DNA of 64,000 bases from Aved-18 sp964606665 (GTDB lineage: Bacteria > Cyanobacteriota > Vampirovibrionia > Obscuribacterales > Obscuribacteraceae): the NCBI GenBank assembly GCA_964606665.1, contig CAZSHS010000006.1, forward strand, positions 86,979 to 150,978. Direction: 5' to 3'. The notes below the pieces were generated by a model. That model was not told the origin of the DNA. It saw only the letters and a program-made list of their open reading frames with translations, and ran no database searches. This document shows positions 25,670 to 34,511 of the stretch, one piece after another (the first letter of the stretch is position 1; each line of letters begins with the position of its first letter). The translations under genes were made by a program, and so were the position numbers.

Positions 25670-26251
25670 ATGGAAACGATTCTACTTATTCAACATATGC
25701 TTGCAACAATTCCACCAGGCGAGATCTTCACCACGCGCCAAATGCTTAAATTTGGAGCTCGAAGGAAAGTAGATCAGGTGTTATTTAGACTTGTGAGAGA
25801 AGGAAAGGTACGAAGGCTTTCTTATGGAGTTTTTTGCAAGCCTTGGAACAGAGCGGCGGTATCGCCTACGGTACTAGATGTGGCAGACTTAAAGTCAAAA
25901 GCAAATGAAGTTCAATTGTTGGACAAAGTTCCTTATGTGGGCATAAATGAAGGATCCGACGAGGTGGTGTTTTACACTGAAGGCTATTCAAGCTCATTTA
26001 TGTACCTCGGGCAGAAAGTGGTAATGAAAAAAATATGCGGAAGGAAATACAAACTCTCTCAATCGGAAATTGGTCGAATTCTGCTATTTTTGTGGCTTAG
26101 CGGCAGGCGAAAAGTAGACGCGGATTTAGTCCACGATCAAATCAAGTCGCTTACAGTTCACGAAAAAGCGAGGTTGAGAAGTTACCTTCCGTGGGTCCCC
26201 GGTTGGTTGCACAACTATCTAATCGATGAGTTAAACCAACTAGGTTTTTAG
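25670..26251 (+). CDS. AbiEi/DUF6088-like antitoxin protein without a partner
   Basis: 193 residues. The N-terminal winged helix matches the type IV antitoxin/DUF6088 pattern: IPPGEIFTTRQMLKFGARRK, then VDQVLFRLVREGKVRRLSYG and VFCKP. In AbiE systems this domain binds DNA and represses the operon, and the neighbouring AbiEii is a nucleotidyltransferase toxin. No such toxin follows: the next gene, 3 bases beyond the stop, is korB on the other strand. The ATG at 25670 is preceded by GGAGGA at good spacing. The C-terminal half is helical and Leu/Arg-rich. Either a solitary regulator or the remnant of a toxin-antitoxin pair. Confidence 0.75.
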   Translation: METILLIQHMLATIPPGEIFTTRQMLKFGARRKVDQVLFRLVREGKVRRLSYGVFCKPWNRAAVSPTVLDVADLKSKANEVQLLDKVPYVGINEGSDEVVFYTEGYSSSFMYLGQKVVMKKICGRKYKLSQSEIGRILLFLWLSGRRKVDADLVHDQIKSLTVHEKARLRSYLPWVPGWLHNYLIDELNQLGF

Positions 26252-26254
26252 AAC

Positions 26255-27136
26255 TTAGATTAGTTCTTCGACCAGGCTCTTGTAGGTTTCTTTATTGATT
26301 GCAAGTGGCTGTTTGACTAGAGCACCAGCTTTCAAGGACATTTCGCCATCTTCGTAGGTAGGCATCTCGTGTTTGTATAGAACGCCTAATGGTAGTTTTT
26401 CATCCCACTCATACGATTTCTCTAGTGACTTGTAGAGACTTTCGGTAGGATCGAAGTCTGTGTCTTCAAGCTTGTAGACGCGTTCTTTGAACCAAGGATA
26501 GGTATTGATTTTGTTGTAGGTGACACAAGGACTAAAGGTGTCAATCAATGCGAAGCCTTTGTGCATCATGCCTGCAGCGATAGTGTCGGCGAGATGTTTT
26601 TGCTCGCCTGAAAATCCGCGAGCTACAAAAGTTGCTCCAGAAATCATTGCTAGTGCAAGTGGGTTGATAGGGTTTTCAATGTTGCCTTGAGGGGTCGACT
26701 TGGTTTTGTGACCCAGTGTCGATGTAGGCGAGGTTTGGCCGGTGGTCAGACCATAGATTTGGTTGTCCATGACTACATAGGTGACATCGAGGTTGCGGCG
26801 CATAGCGTGAATCAAGTGACCGACACCGATACCATAACCGTCGCCGTCGCCGCCGACGATAACAACTTTCATTTCGGTATTTGCCAGGTGTACGCCGGTT
26901 GCTACTGGTACAGATCTACCGTGCAAACTGTGTACACCGTATGATGTGATGAAACCAGGCAAGTTGGATGAGCAGCCAATACCCGATACAACCATCAGGT
27001 TTTCAGGTCTGATGCCGTTTTTGGCAGCCGCTTCCTGAATTGATTTTAGAACACCGAAGTCGCCGCAACCAGGACACCAGTCAGGGTCGACTGGTCCTTT
27101 GAATAATTCGACTGGGAGTTCAGTTGCTGTAGCCAT
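26255..27136 (-). CDS. korB: 2-oxoacid:ferredoxin oxidoreductase, beta subunit
   Basis: 293 residues, thiamine pyrophosphate-binding subunit. Motifs: CPGCGDFGVL (cofactor/cluster region), SGIGCSSNLPG, the TPP-binding VGGDGDGYGIG and DNQIYGLTTGQTSPTS. Together with the alpha-gamma gene upstream it forms an enzyme of the 2-oxoglutarate/pyruvate:ferredoxin family, decarboxylating a 2-oxoacid to acyl-CoA with reduction of ferredoxin. 2-oxoglutarate is the most common substrate for this two-gene form, but substrate choice cannot be proven here. ATG at 27136 follows GAGGACAAAAAA. Confidence 0.9.
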   Translation of the reverse strand: MATATELPVELFKGPVDPDWCPGCGDFGVLKSIQEAAAKNGIRPENLMVVSGIGCSSNLPGFITSYGVHSLHGRSVPVATGVHLANTEMKVVIVGGDGDGYGIGVGHLIHAMRRNLDVTYVVMDNQIYGLTTGQTSPTSTLGHKTKSTPQGNIENPINPLALAMISGATFVARGFSGEQKHLADTIAAGMMHKGFALIDTFSPCVTYNKINTYPWFKERVYKLEDTDFDPTESLYKSLEKSYEWDEKLPLGVLYKHEMPTYEDGEMSLKAGALVKQPLAINKETYKSLVEELI

Positions 27137-27184
27137 TTTTTTGTCCTCTGTTTTATAAATGGATGCTTGCTTTGAAAGTTAGAA

Positions 27185-29200
27185 CTAAGCTTTTACTGGG
27201 GTCTCTTGCTTGAACTCAATGATCGAGCCCGTGTTGGAGCCAATTTTCATTGTTCCAGCGACCTTGTTGGTTATGCGCTCGGACAGTTCAATTTCCCAGA
27301 CCGGTTCACCAGAGCCGTTTTTGGAGTGAATTTTCAAAGTTGAAGGGCGAAGTTTTTCAAGAGCGTGTGTTCGCAGATAGTGGTATGCCATCTCCATTGC
27401 TTCTGCTTCGCTGACCGAGAGGTCTTTGGTTTTTGAAGCCAATAGAGCTTCCACTTCTTCAACGATCATCATTGGTTCAAGTGGTTCGCCATCATATTTG
27501 GTGATATGGCCATCCATCGCGATTCCTGTTTGCATTCTAACGAATTGCGCCATCACGCTTGTGAAGTTGACTTCAACTGAGATTTTCTTCTTCGCTTTGC
27601 AAAGAATTTCAGTAACTTCTTTAGTGTGAAAAGGAGCGATGTATTTGATGCACAAGAAATTGGTTTTAATTCCTTTCTCATTGAGAAGCTCTGCAGCTTC
27701 TCTCACAACTCCCCAAGTAGAGCCCCAGCAAAGTAAGGTGACATCAGCATTTGCTGGTCCTTCCAAAGTAGGTGCGGGAAGCTCTTTGAGCATGTTCGCT
27801 ACTTTGGTCATGCGTTTTTCCATGATTTTGCGGCGAACAGGAGGTGAGGTGAACATGTCGGAAATCAAGATGCCGCGCTCGTCGTGGTCATCTGAAGCGG
27901 TAACGTGGCAAGCGCCTGGTGTGCCAGGAAGGGCGCGAGGCGAGATACCAGATTCGGTGAATTTGTATCTTTTGAATTTGCCGTTTTTCTCAGCATCCCA
28001 TTCTTTGATGAATTCTGGGCGCTCTACTTTGATATCGCAGGAAAGCTGCTCAGCATCAACGGTTTCGGGGTGTTCAGATAAGAGCAAGTCTGACATCATC
28101 AACACAGGCAATTGGTATTTGTCTGCTAGATTGAAGGATTCTACAGTTGATGCATAAGCATCAGCGATATCTTTTGGAGCGACGATCAATCTTGGGAATT
28201 CACCTTGCGATGCGCCGAAGACCTGGAACAAATCGGCTTGTTCGGTTTTGGTCGGAAGACCTGTACTTGGACCGCCACGTTGTACTTCGACGAATATAAC
28301 TGGAACTTCCATAATTCCTGCCATACCGACTGCTTCAGTCATCAAAGCAAAGCCACCACCAGCAGTGGCGCACATTGAGCGCACTCCGCCGATACCAGCA
28401 CCAATAGCCATGTTGGCTACAGAAATTTCGTCTTCGCATTGTTTGACCAGAATGCCAGTTTTCTTAGCATTGGTTGCCATCCAGTGAAGAATGGTGGAAG
28501 CGGGAGTCATTGGGTAAGCAGCGTAGAATTTGCAACCAGCGGCATAAGCTGCCATTGCAATCGCTTCATTGCCAGTGATGAACGGACGACGTTTTTTGTC
28601 TGATTCCCACTTGCCGGCTACGAAGATAGGCTTGGTGACAATTTTCTTGGCGTATTCAAAACCGGCTTCGAGCAAGGCTACGTTCATATCGATAACTTCT
28701 TTGCCTTTGGCACTAAAGGTATCGGTCAACACTTCTTCGGTCTGTTCTGTTCCAAGACCCATAAGCCACATGACGGCACCCATGGCTACCGTGTTCTGCA
28801 TGATTGGTTTAACTGGACCGTATTTTTTAGCAACTTCTTCGGTCACTTCTTTCATCGAAATTGGGAGTAGCGTTACGCCTTTCTTGATGAGTGACTCTTC
28901 ACATTTGATGCGATCGCTATTGAAAAGAATGAAACCGCCTTCATCTACTTCGCGAGCATGTCTTTCGATTGAATCTTGATTTAGGGCAACTAAAACGCCG
29001 AGTTTGTCGCCGTGGCAGGTAACTTTGCGGTCGGAGATGCGAACCTTCAACCAGATGTGACCGCCTCTAATGATGGACTGATAGCTGTTATAGGCATAGA
29101 CGTGCAGACCAAATCTACCGCACGAACGCGCCAGGGTGTCTCCCGATTTATCGAGACCGTCACCAGCCGCTCCCGCGATGCCTATCGTTACTTCCTGCAT
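27185..29200 (-). CDS. korA: 2-oxoacid:ferredoxin oxidoreductase, fused gamma-alpha subunit
   Basis: 671 residues. Residues 1-190 are the gamma domain (TIGIAGAAGDGLDKSGD, NSYQSIIRGGH), and the rest is the alpha subunit (FITGNEAIAMAAYAAGCKFY, YPMTPAST, ATAGGGFALMTEAVGMAG, VQRGGPSTGLPTKTEQ). The fused layout is typical of KorA-type enzymes. It is directly upstream of korB (48 bases) and certainly in one operon with it. It starts at an ATG with GAGAGG upstream. Electrons would go to ferredoxin and could reach a complex I-like module, parts of which lie nearby. Confidence 0.92.
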   Translation of the reverse strand: MQEVTIGIAGAAGDGLDKSGDTLARSCGRFGLHVYAYNSYQSIIRGGHIWLKVRISDRKVTCHGDKLGVLVALNQDSIERHAREVDEGGFILFNSDRIKCEESLIKKGVTLLPISMKEVTEEVAKKYGPVKPIMQNTVAMGAVMWLMGLGTEQTEEVLTDTFSAKGKEVIDMNVALLEAGFEYAKKIVTKPIFVAGKWESDKKRRPFITGNEAIAMAAYAAGCKFYAAYPMTPASTILHWMATNAKKTGILVKQCEDEISVANMAIGAGIGGVRSMCATAGGGFALMTEAVGMAGIMEVPVIFVEVQRGGPSTGLPTKTEQADLFQVFGASQGEFPRLIVAPKDIADAYASTVESFNLADKYQLPVLMMSDLLLSEHPETVDAEQLSCDIKVERPEFIKEWDAEKNGKFKRYKFTESGISPRALPGTPGACHVTASDDHDERGILISDMFTSPPVRRKIMEKRMTKVANMLKELPAPTLEGPANADVTLLCWGSTWGVVREAAELLNEKGIKTNFLCIKYIAPFHTKEVTEILCKAKKKISVEVNFTSVMAQFVRMQTGIAMDGHITKYDGEPLEPMMIVEEVEALLASKTKDLSVSEAEAMEMAYHYLRTHALEKLRPSTLKIHSKNGSGEPVWEIELSERITNKVAGTMKIGSNTGSIIEFKQETPVKA

Positions 29201-29330
29201 TGTTGAAACCTCTCTAAAGCCGGATTGTTGAGCGCTTGCAAGCTAAACGCCCATACACCCAGAAGGTGTGAGTAGATAACATATCATAGTTATCCTAAAA
29301 GTTGAAAAGTGACGACCTTTTTCTTAATAC

Positions 29331-29675
29331 TTAGTGTGACTGGGTCTCGTGCGATTGAGGCACTGTATTTGTAGTCGGTGTTGAAGTGTGAGTTGCATCT
29401 ACAGGAGCATGCTCGGTGTGTCCAGTTTCTGAATGCTCGGAGTGTCCGCCACCAGTGGGTGTTGGGATCTGCATCCAAGTACCCATACAAATCATCAAAA
29501 GAGTCATTGCTATGGCGCAAGCACCTATCAACAATTGATCTTGCGGGCTTTTCTCGGCAATCACTTCGCCTGGATCAACTGCGACATGGTCATGGTCGTG
29601 ATCGCCGTGACCATCGTGGGAAGCATGATTTTGTTCATGATCGTGATCGCTATTGCTGTGGTCTTGATGAGACAT
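29331..29675 (-). CDS. His-rich one-transmembrane protein downstream of nuoL
   Basis: 114 residues. The N-terminal 40 residues are dominated by His, Asp, Ser and Asn (MSHQDHSNSDHDHEQNHASH and onwards). Then comes one transmembrane helix (LLIGACAIAMTLLMICMGTW) and a second His/Thr/Ser-rich tail. The start has AGGAAC upstream and lies 15 bases after the nuoL stop, so co-transcription is very likely. I do not know the family. His clusters on both sides of the membrane suggest metal (Zn, Ni, Cu) or proton buffering, perhaps as a small accessory of the NuoL-containing complex. This is inference only. Confidence 0.75.
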   Translation of the reverse strand: MSHQDHSNSDHDHEQNHASHDGHGDHDHDHVAVDPGEVIAEKSPQDQLLIGACAIAMTLLMICMGTWMQIPTPTGGGHSEHSETGHTEHAPVDATHTSTPTTNTVPQSHETQSH

Positions 29676-29690
29676 TTTCTAGTTCCTGAT

Positions 29691-31760
29691 TTAGGTAGTG
29701 GTCAAAAAGGCAAGCCAGGCAATAACAGCCACCCAGAAGAAGATGACTAAGGCATAATACTGCCCCTTGCCAGTTTGGGTGTACTTAAGTACTTCGCCTG
29801 TCGCTAGAGTGACAATACTTGTTCCATTGACAATAATCTGATCGACAAAAATACTGTCAAGAGTCTTCCAGGTTTTGTCGAAAACGGGCAAGAACACTTT
29901 GTTTACAAGTCCCAAATAAAGTTCGTCCCAATACCATTTATTGAGAGAGAACAAATAGAGAGGACCTTGTTTTTCCACGATGTCTTTGTGGAAATTCATG
30001 GTTCGTGCGTAATACATCATGTAAGCAACGCCAACGCCTATCAGTCCGGCGACAGATGAAGCGATGACCATAGTCCAGTCAACCACTTCCTGGTGCGGGT
30101 GCCCCCAATAAATGAACGATCCAAACGGATTTGCAGCCGGGGTACTTTCAAAGAAAGATGCTTTATTGAAACCGAGCATGAATCCAGCTACAAGTGAGGG
30201 AACGGCTAAAGCTACAAGTGGTGCCCACATTACTACCGGTACTTCGTGTGCTTTGGTGTTGCCTCTGTATTCTCCTGTAAAAACAAGGAAGAAAAGACGG
30301 AACATGTAGAAGGCTGTTAGTCCTGCGGTCAAGATTAAGATGCCTCCTAGAATTGGACTTTGATGCCAGGCTGCTGAAACAATTTCGTCTTTAGAGAAGA
30401 AACCGCTCAGTGGAGGCAGTGGCCATCCTGAAATTGAGGCTGTACCAATTAAGAAACACCATGCGGTGATATTCATGGGTTTCCAGAGTCCACCCATTTT
30501 TCGAATGTCTTGCTCATGATGCAGACCGTGAATGACTGCACCGCTGCAAAGGAAGAGCATCGCTTTGAAAAAAGCGTGAGTGAACAGATGGAACATTCCT
30601 GCACCATAAGCTCCCACTCCAAGCCCGACAAACATATAGCCTAACTGCGAACAGGTAGACCAAGCTAAAACACGTTTGATATCGAATTGAGTGAGGGCGA
30701 TTGTTGCAGCCATGAAGGCCGTTAATGCTCCGACTGCTGCCACCACTGATAGGGCGATGCTGTGGGTGCTGCCATCTGGAGCGAGAAAAATAGGATAGGC
30801 GCGAGCAACAAGATAAACGCCTGCTGCCACCATGGTGGCAGCGTGAATGAGAGCTGAGATAGGTGTGGGACCTTCCATCGCGTCTGGAAGCCAAATGTGT
30901 AAAGGAGCCTGGGCTGATTTTGCCATAGGTCCCATGAAAATCAAAAGGGCAATGAGAGGCATTGATGTGGCAAGGAATGCCAATTCGGGTGTGAGCTTGT
31001 GATCCTGTAATGCCATCGATAAAACGGAAGCCATGTCGGCTCCTGTGGTGCCTAGCTGAGGCAAGAAGGCAAGGATTGTGCCACCGCCCCAGTAATCTTT
31101 GGTGGCAAGATATAGAAGCAAAATACCGATTAGGAAGCCGAAGTCACCAATTCGGTTTACAACGAATGCTTTAAGACAAGCTGCGGCAGCCGAATTCTTA
31201 TAGAACCAGAAACCTATAAGTAGATAACTGCAAACTCCAACCAGTTCCCAGAAACCATACATTTCAAAGAGGTTGGTGGATACTACCAATCCCAGCATCG
31301 AACCAGTAAATAAGGATAAATAAGAATAAAATCTGGCGTAACCAGGGTCTTCACGCATATAGCCGTGCGTGTAGATTTGCACCAGTAAACTGATAGTTGT
31401 AACCACCACCAGCATCGATGCACATAGGTTGTCAACCAAGAATCCAACCGATAATTTGAAATTCTCGCAAACAAACCAATCGAAGTTTTGTTGATATCCA
31501 GAAAGTGCCGGCTGAGTAAGAAGCGCTTGCAGAATGCAAAGTGAGTGCAAGAAGCCTATCGCTACTGCACCTACCGACAGACACATGGCTAGTGTCTTGA
31601 ACCAGCGCTTAGCGCCGAGTTTGGGTCCAGTTAAAAGAAAATTGGTAATGATGGCGAACCCAGCGAAGAATGGCAGTGCCACAATCATCCAGGCGTTTTC
31701 CACGCAGCTTTTCAAGAATTCAGGCGTTAACAAGTCTGGTTCCCCACATGTCTTACTCAC
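29691..31760 (-). CDS. nuoL: NADH-quinone oxidoreductase subunit L
   Basis: 689 residues with about 15-16 transmembrane helices. It shows the proton-pump signatures of the NuoL family: FWELVGVCSYLLIGFW, the Lys-containing APLHIWLPDAMEGPTPISALIHAATMV region (given here only in part) and DIKRVLAWSTCSQLGYM. The full length, with a long C-terminal extension (QGPLYLFSLNKWYWDELY and on), fits NuoL with the lateral helix rather than the shorter Mrp or DabB relatives. It starts with GTG. The divergent gene encodes NuoM, but no other complex I genes are in the window. Confidence 0.93.
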   Translation of the reverse strand: MSKTCGEPDLLTPEFLKSCVENAWMIVALPFFAGFAIITNFLLTGPKLGAKRWFKTLAMCLSVGAVAIGFLHSLCILQALLTQPALSGYQQNFDWFVCENFKLSVGFLVDNLCASMLVVVTTISLLVQIYTHGYMREDPGYARFYSYLSLFTGSMLGLVVSTNLFEMYGFWELVGVCSYLLIGFWFYKNSAAAACLKAFVVNRIGDFGFLIGILLLYLATKDYWGGGTILAFLPQLGTTGADMASVLSMALQDHKLTPELAFLATSMPLIALLIFMGPMAKSAQAPLHIWLPDAMEGPTPISALIHAATMVAAGVYLVARAYPIFLAPDGSTHSIALSVVAAVGALTAFMAATIALTQFDIKRVLAWSTCSQLGYMFVGLGVGAYGAGMFHLFTHAFFKAMLFLCSGAVIHGLHHEQDIRKMGGLWKPMNITAWCFLIGTASISGWPLPPLSGFFSKDEIVSAAWHQSPILGGILILTAGLTAFYMFRLFFLVFTGEYRGNTKAHEVPVVMWAPLVALAVPSLVAGFMLGFNKASFFESTPAANPFGSFIYWGHPHQEVVDWTMVIASSVAGLIGVGVAYMMYYARTMNFHKDIVEKQGPLYLFSLNKWYWDELYLGLVNKVFLPVFDKTWKTLDSIFVDQIIVNGTSIVTLATGEVLKYTQTGKGQYYALVIFFWVAVIAWLAFLTTT

Positions 31761-31963
31761 GTAGATTTTAACCAGTGACAGTGGTTATTAACAAATAAGT
31801 AGGCACCACATATGGTTTTCAATAGGGCTCAAATAGTCGTCCATGGCGGCGTTAGAGATCTGGTGAAAAGATTCTTCATTTCAATAATTCTTCAACTACT
31901 GACACGCCTTATATACTGGGCGCGTGTGAAGCTGTGAGCGCATACCAAGAGGAAGCTTTTCAA

Positions 31964-33547
31964 GTGACAGACCCAGCCCTGATTTTAAACGTTCTTTTAT
32001 TTCTGCCTCTAATTGCCGCATTTGTTATTCCATTTGTACCGGAAGACAAAGACGCAAGAGGAGTAGCTTTGTTCTTCTCTGGCGCGATGGTCGTCTTCTC
32101 GCTTTTCCTTCTGTCCGGATTCGATCCCCGAATAGCAGGGATGCAAGCCGCCACTTATATAAATTGGTTCCAGACACCAATTAAAGTGGATTACCACATT
32201 GGTATAGATGGTCTCAGCCTGTCGCTTGTACTTCTCACTACGATTGTGACTTTGCTTGCGGTTCTTGCAAGTTATTCAATCGAAAAGAGAGGAAAGCTCT
32301 ACTACAGTTTTATTATGCTTTTGACTTTTTCAGTCATAGGCGTTTTCGTTTCGTGCAACCTGCTTCAATTCTTTGTACTTTATGAATTAGAGTTGGTTCC
32401 TATGTACTTCTTGATTGCCATTTGGGGCGGTCCAAGACGTGGATATGCGGCGATGAAATTCTTGCTCTACACCTTCTTTGGTGGAGTATTAATGTTCGCT
32501 GGACTCTTATATATGTACATGCAGTTGATGGTGATGGATCCTGCTGCAGCAACTTTCGACATGAGCTTACTTGCTACCTATGCAAGCAAACTTCCAGTTA
32601 ACGTTCAATGTCTTGCATGTCTTGGATTCTTTTTGGCATTTATCATCAAACTACCTTCAGTTCCTTTTCATACCTGGCTTCCCGACGCTCACGTTGAGGC
32701 TCCCACTCCAATTTCAATGATGTTGGCGGCTCTGCTTTTGAAGATGGGATCATATGGTTTGGTCAGAATTTGCATGGGATTTTTCCCCGCATTCTTTGCC
32801 GAATACGGTCCCTGGATAGTGGCTCTGGGAGCCATTAACATCGTATGGGGCGCAATGGCCTGTTTAGTGCAAGAAGACATGAAAAAAATTATTGCCTTCT
32901 CGAGCGTTTCGCACATGGGATTTATTTTGCTAGCAGTAGGATCGCTATCTAATGCTGCAGTTAACGGTGCTATTTTCCAAATGCTTAGTCATGGATTAGT
33001 TTCCGCCTTGCTCTTCTTTATGGTAGGAACTGTCTATATTCGCTGCCACACCCGTATGCTCAAAGAAATCGGTGGAGGATTGGCCAATCAAATGCCCATA
33101 CTCTTCTATTTCTGGATGGTTGGCACTATGGCTAACCTTGGTCTGCCAGCGCTTTCTGGATTCGTTGGTGAAGTGTCTGTTTTCTACGGTGCTATCACAT
33201 CGCCACTTGCAATCTCTGCAGAACATGGCTCTTGGACTCGTGGTTGGATTTACTTCGCTTGCCTTGGCGTGCTGTTGACAGCGGGCTATATGTTGTGGCT
33301 ATTGAAACGTCTTTTCTACGGACCAGAAATGGATAAGTGGAAAGGTCATTTGTATGATGCCACCAAAACTGAGCGATTGGTCGCTGCTAGTCTTTGCATC
33401 ATGATTCTGGCTTTTGGTGTCTATCCAATGTGGCTGACTAGTATGTATTCTAAAGTTGGCGATAGAATTACTCATTCGGTATTGGAAAAGATTCAAATCA
33501 CTCATAAAGCCAAAGCCGAAACAGAAAAGATTTCGCTCAACAAATAA
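31964..33547 (+). CDS. nuoM: NADH-quinone oxidoreductase subunit M
   Basis: 527 residues, about 14 transmembrane helices. Family motifs: VDYHIGIDGLSLSLVLLTT, the acidic helix LYELELVPMYFLIAIWGG, PFHTWLPDAHVEAPTPISMM and EDMKKIIAFSSVSHMGF. This is the middle antiporter-like subunit of the complex I membrane arm. The frame is open from a GTG at 31934, but the GTG at 31964 has AGAGGA upstream and starts directly before the first membrane helix, so it is preferred. Divergent from nuoL with about 200 bases between, which probably holds both promoters. Confidence 0.93.
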   Translation: MTDPALILNVLLFLPLIAAFVIPFVPEDKDARGVALFFSGAMVVFSLFLLSGFDPRIAGMQAATYINWFQTPIKVDYHIGIDGLSLSLVLLTTIVTLLAVLASYSIEKRGKLYYSFIMLLTFSVIGVFVSCNLLQFFVLYELELVPMYFLIAIWGGPRRGYAAMKFLLYTFFGGVLMFAGLLYMYMQLMVMDPAAATFDMSLLATYASKLPVNVQCLACLGFFLAFIIKLPSVPFHTWLPDAHVEAPTPISMMLAALLLKMGSYGLVRICMGFFPAFFAEYGPWIVALGAINIVWGAMACLVQEDMKKIIAFSSVSHMGFILLAVGSLSNAAVNGAIFQMLSHGLVSALLFFMVGTVYIRCHTRMLKEIGGGLANQMPILFYFWMVGTMANLGLPALSGFVGEVSVFYGAITSPLAISAEHGSWTRGWIYFACLGVLLTAGYMLWLLKRLFYGPEMDKWKGHLYDATKTERLVAASLCIMILAFGVYPMWLTSMYSKVGDRITHSVLEKIQITHKAKAETEKISLNK

Positions 33548-33566
33548 CAACTAAAGATAACTCGAC

Positions 33567-34511
33567 TTATTTGGGCAAGAATTTCTCGGGCACCACAAGC
33601 TTTTGCATGGGCACGATGGGAACCAATTCTGGTGGAGTCAGTTTATTTTGTCCTTTACTAGTCATGACCACGCCAGAGATAGCTTGACTAACACTGTGCG
33701 AAATACTGTCCATTAACTCAGGAGTGGTGTGTGCGTCGTAGTATTTTCCGTTTGAGAGTTTGGCTATGCAATCAAGTTTGCGTTTTGAATTTTTGTCTCT
33801 CAAATCAAGACCGACCACATCTACTTTTATATTGATGCCTCGGTATGGCAAAGTAGCTATATATGCGCAGGGGTCTTCGCCACAAGTATCGGCACCATCT
33901 GTAATGAGAATAATGGTTTTTTTGCCTTCTATATCTCTTAGATCGTTTTCGGCAGCCTGTCTTAATGCAAATGTAAGTGGTGTCATTCCAGTTGGAATAA
34001 TGCGTCTGATTCGCTTTATTATGGCTCCCCGATTACCAAAACCAGGCGGCACAAGTAGAGCGCTTGCACTACACGGGCTTGGAAAATTGATGTGACCAAA
34101 TACTCTCAGCCCCACTTTTACGTCGCTTGGAATGCGCATGAGGGCTGTTTCAAGCACTTTTTTAGCGGCATCTATTTTTTGATCTTTGTGTTCGAGATTC
34201 TCATTCATGCTAAGCGATGCATCGAATATAACAAGGATTGTAACCGGACCGCCTGTCTTTTCTGTTCCTACTTGCAGCATTGTTCCAGCCGTGCCAGTCT
34301 GAAGCATGGTTGACTCCGTTCCTGTCTGGAGCATAGTCGATTCAGTACCGGTTTGTAGCAGTGTAGACTCAGTTCCGGTTTGAAGCGTTGTCGATTGCGT
34401 ACCTGTCTGCAATGGTGGCGCAGTAGGAATTTCATCGGCCCATGCAGAAGCGATGCAATTGGTTGAAAGGTATACAGAGGTTATAGCTGCTAGATATTTA
34501 TTTTTGAGCAT
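33567..34511 (-). CDS. Exported von Willebrand factor A protein with N-terminal 9-residue repeats
   Basis: 314 residues. A signal peptide (residues 1-25) is followed by six tandem 9-residue repeats of LQTGTEST[MLT] at 34-87. Then a VWA domain with a complete MIDAS: D-x-S-x-S in FDASLSMNE, the Thr in GMTPLTFAL and the Asp in ITDGADTCG. VWA domains bind ligands through a divalent metal. The protein is likely exported and surface or periplasmic. The start lies 14 bases inside the 3' end of the CAP-domain gene, so the two are coupled. Confidence 0.85.
   Translation of the reverse strand: MLKNKYLAAITSVYLSTNCIASAWADEIPTAPPLQTGTQSTTLQTGTESTLLQTGTESTMLQTGTESTMLQTGTAGTMLQVGTEKTGGPVTILVIFDASLSMNENLEHKDQKIDAAKKVLETALMRIPSDVKVGLRVFGHINFPSPCSASALLVPPGFGNRGAIIKRIRRIIPTGMTPLTFALRQAAENDLRDIEGKKTIILITDGADTCGEDPCAYIATLPYRGINIKVDVVGLDLRDKNSKRKLDCIAKLSNGKYYDAHTTPELMDSISHSVSQAISGVVMTSKGQNKLTPPELVPIVPMQKLVVPEKFLPK
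34251..34412 (-). repeat. Six tandem 27-bp repeats coding for LQTGTEST-type units
   Basis: Six in-frame units of 27 bases in the VWA gene. The protein units are near identical in the middle four and more diverged at the ends (LQTGTQSTT first, LQVGTEKTG last), while codon choice varies between units. This suggests an old expansion kept at the protein level. Confidence 0.85.

Noticed and set aside
25555..25749. 64-aa open frame upstream of the AbiEi-like gene
   Set aside because: Overlaps the antitoxin-like gene in another frame, has no ribosome site, and shows no recognisable features.
27639..28157. 172-aa open frame antisense to korA
   Set aside because: Lies wholly within a strongly conserved gene; shadow frame.
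29691..31760. NuoL homologue as DabB of an inorganic carbon pump
   Set aside because: No DabA (DUF2309) gene is adjacent and the protein has full NuoL length with C-terminal extension.
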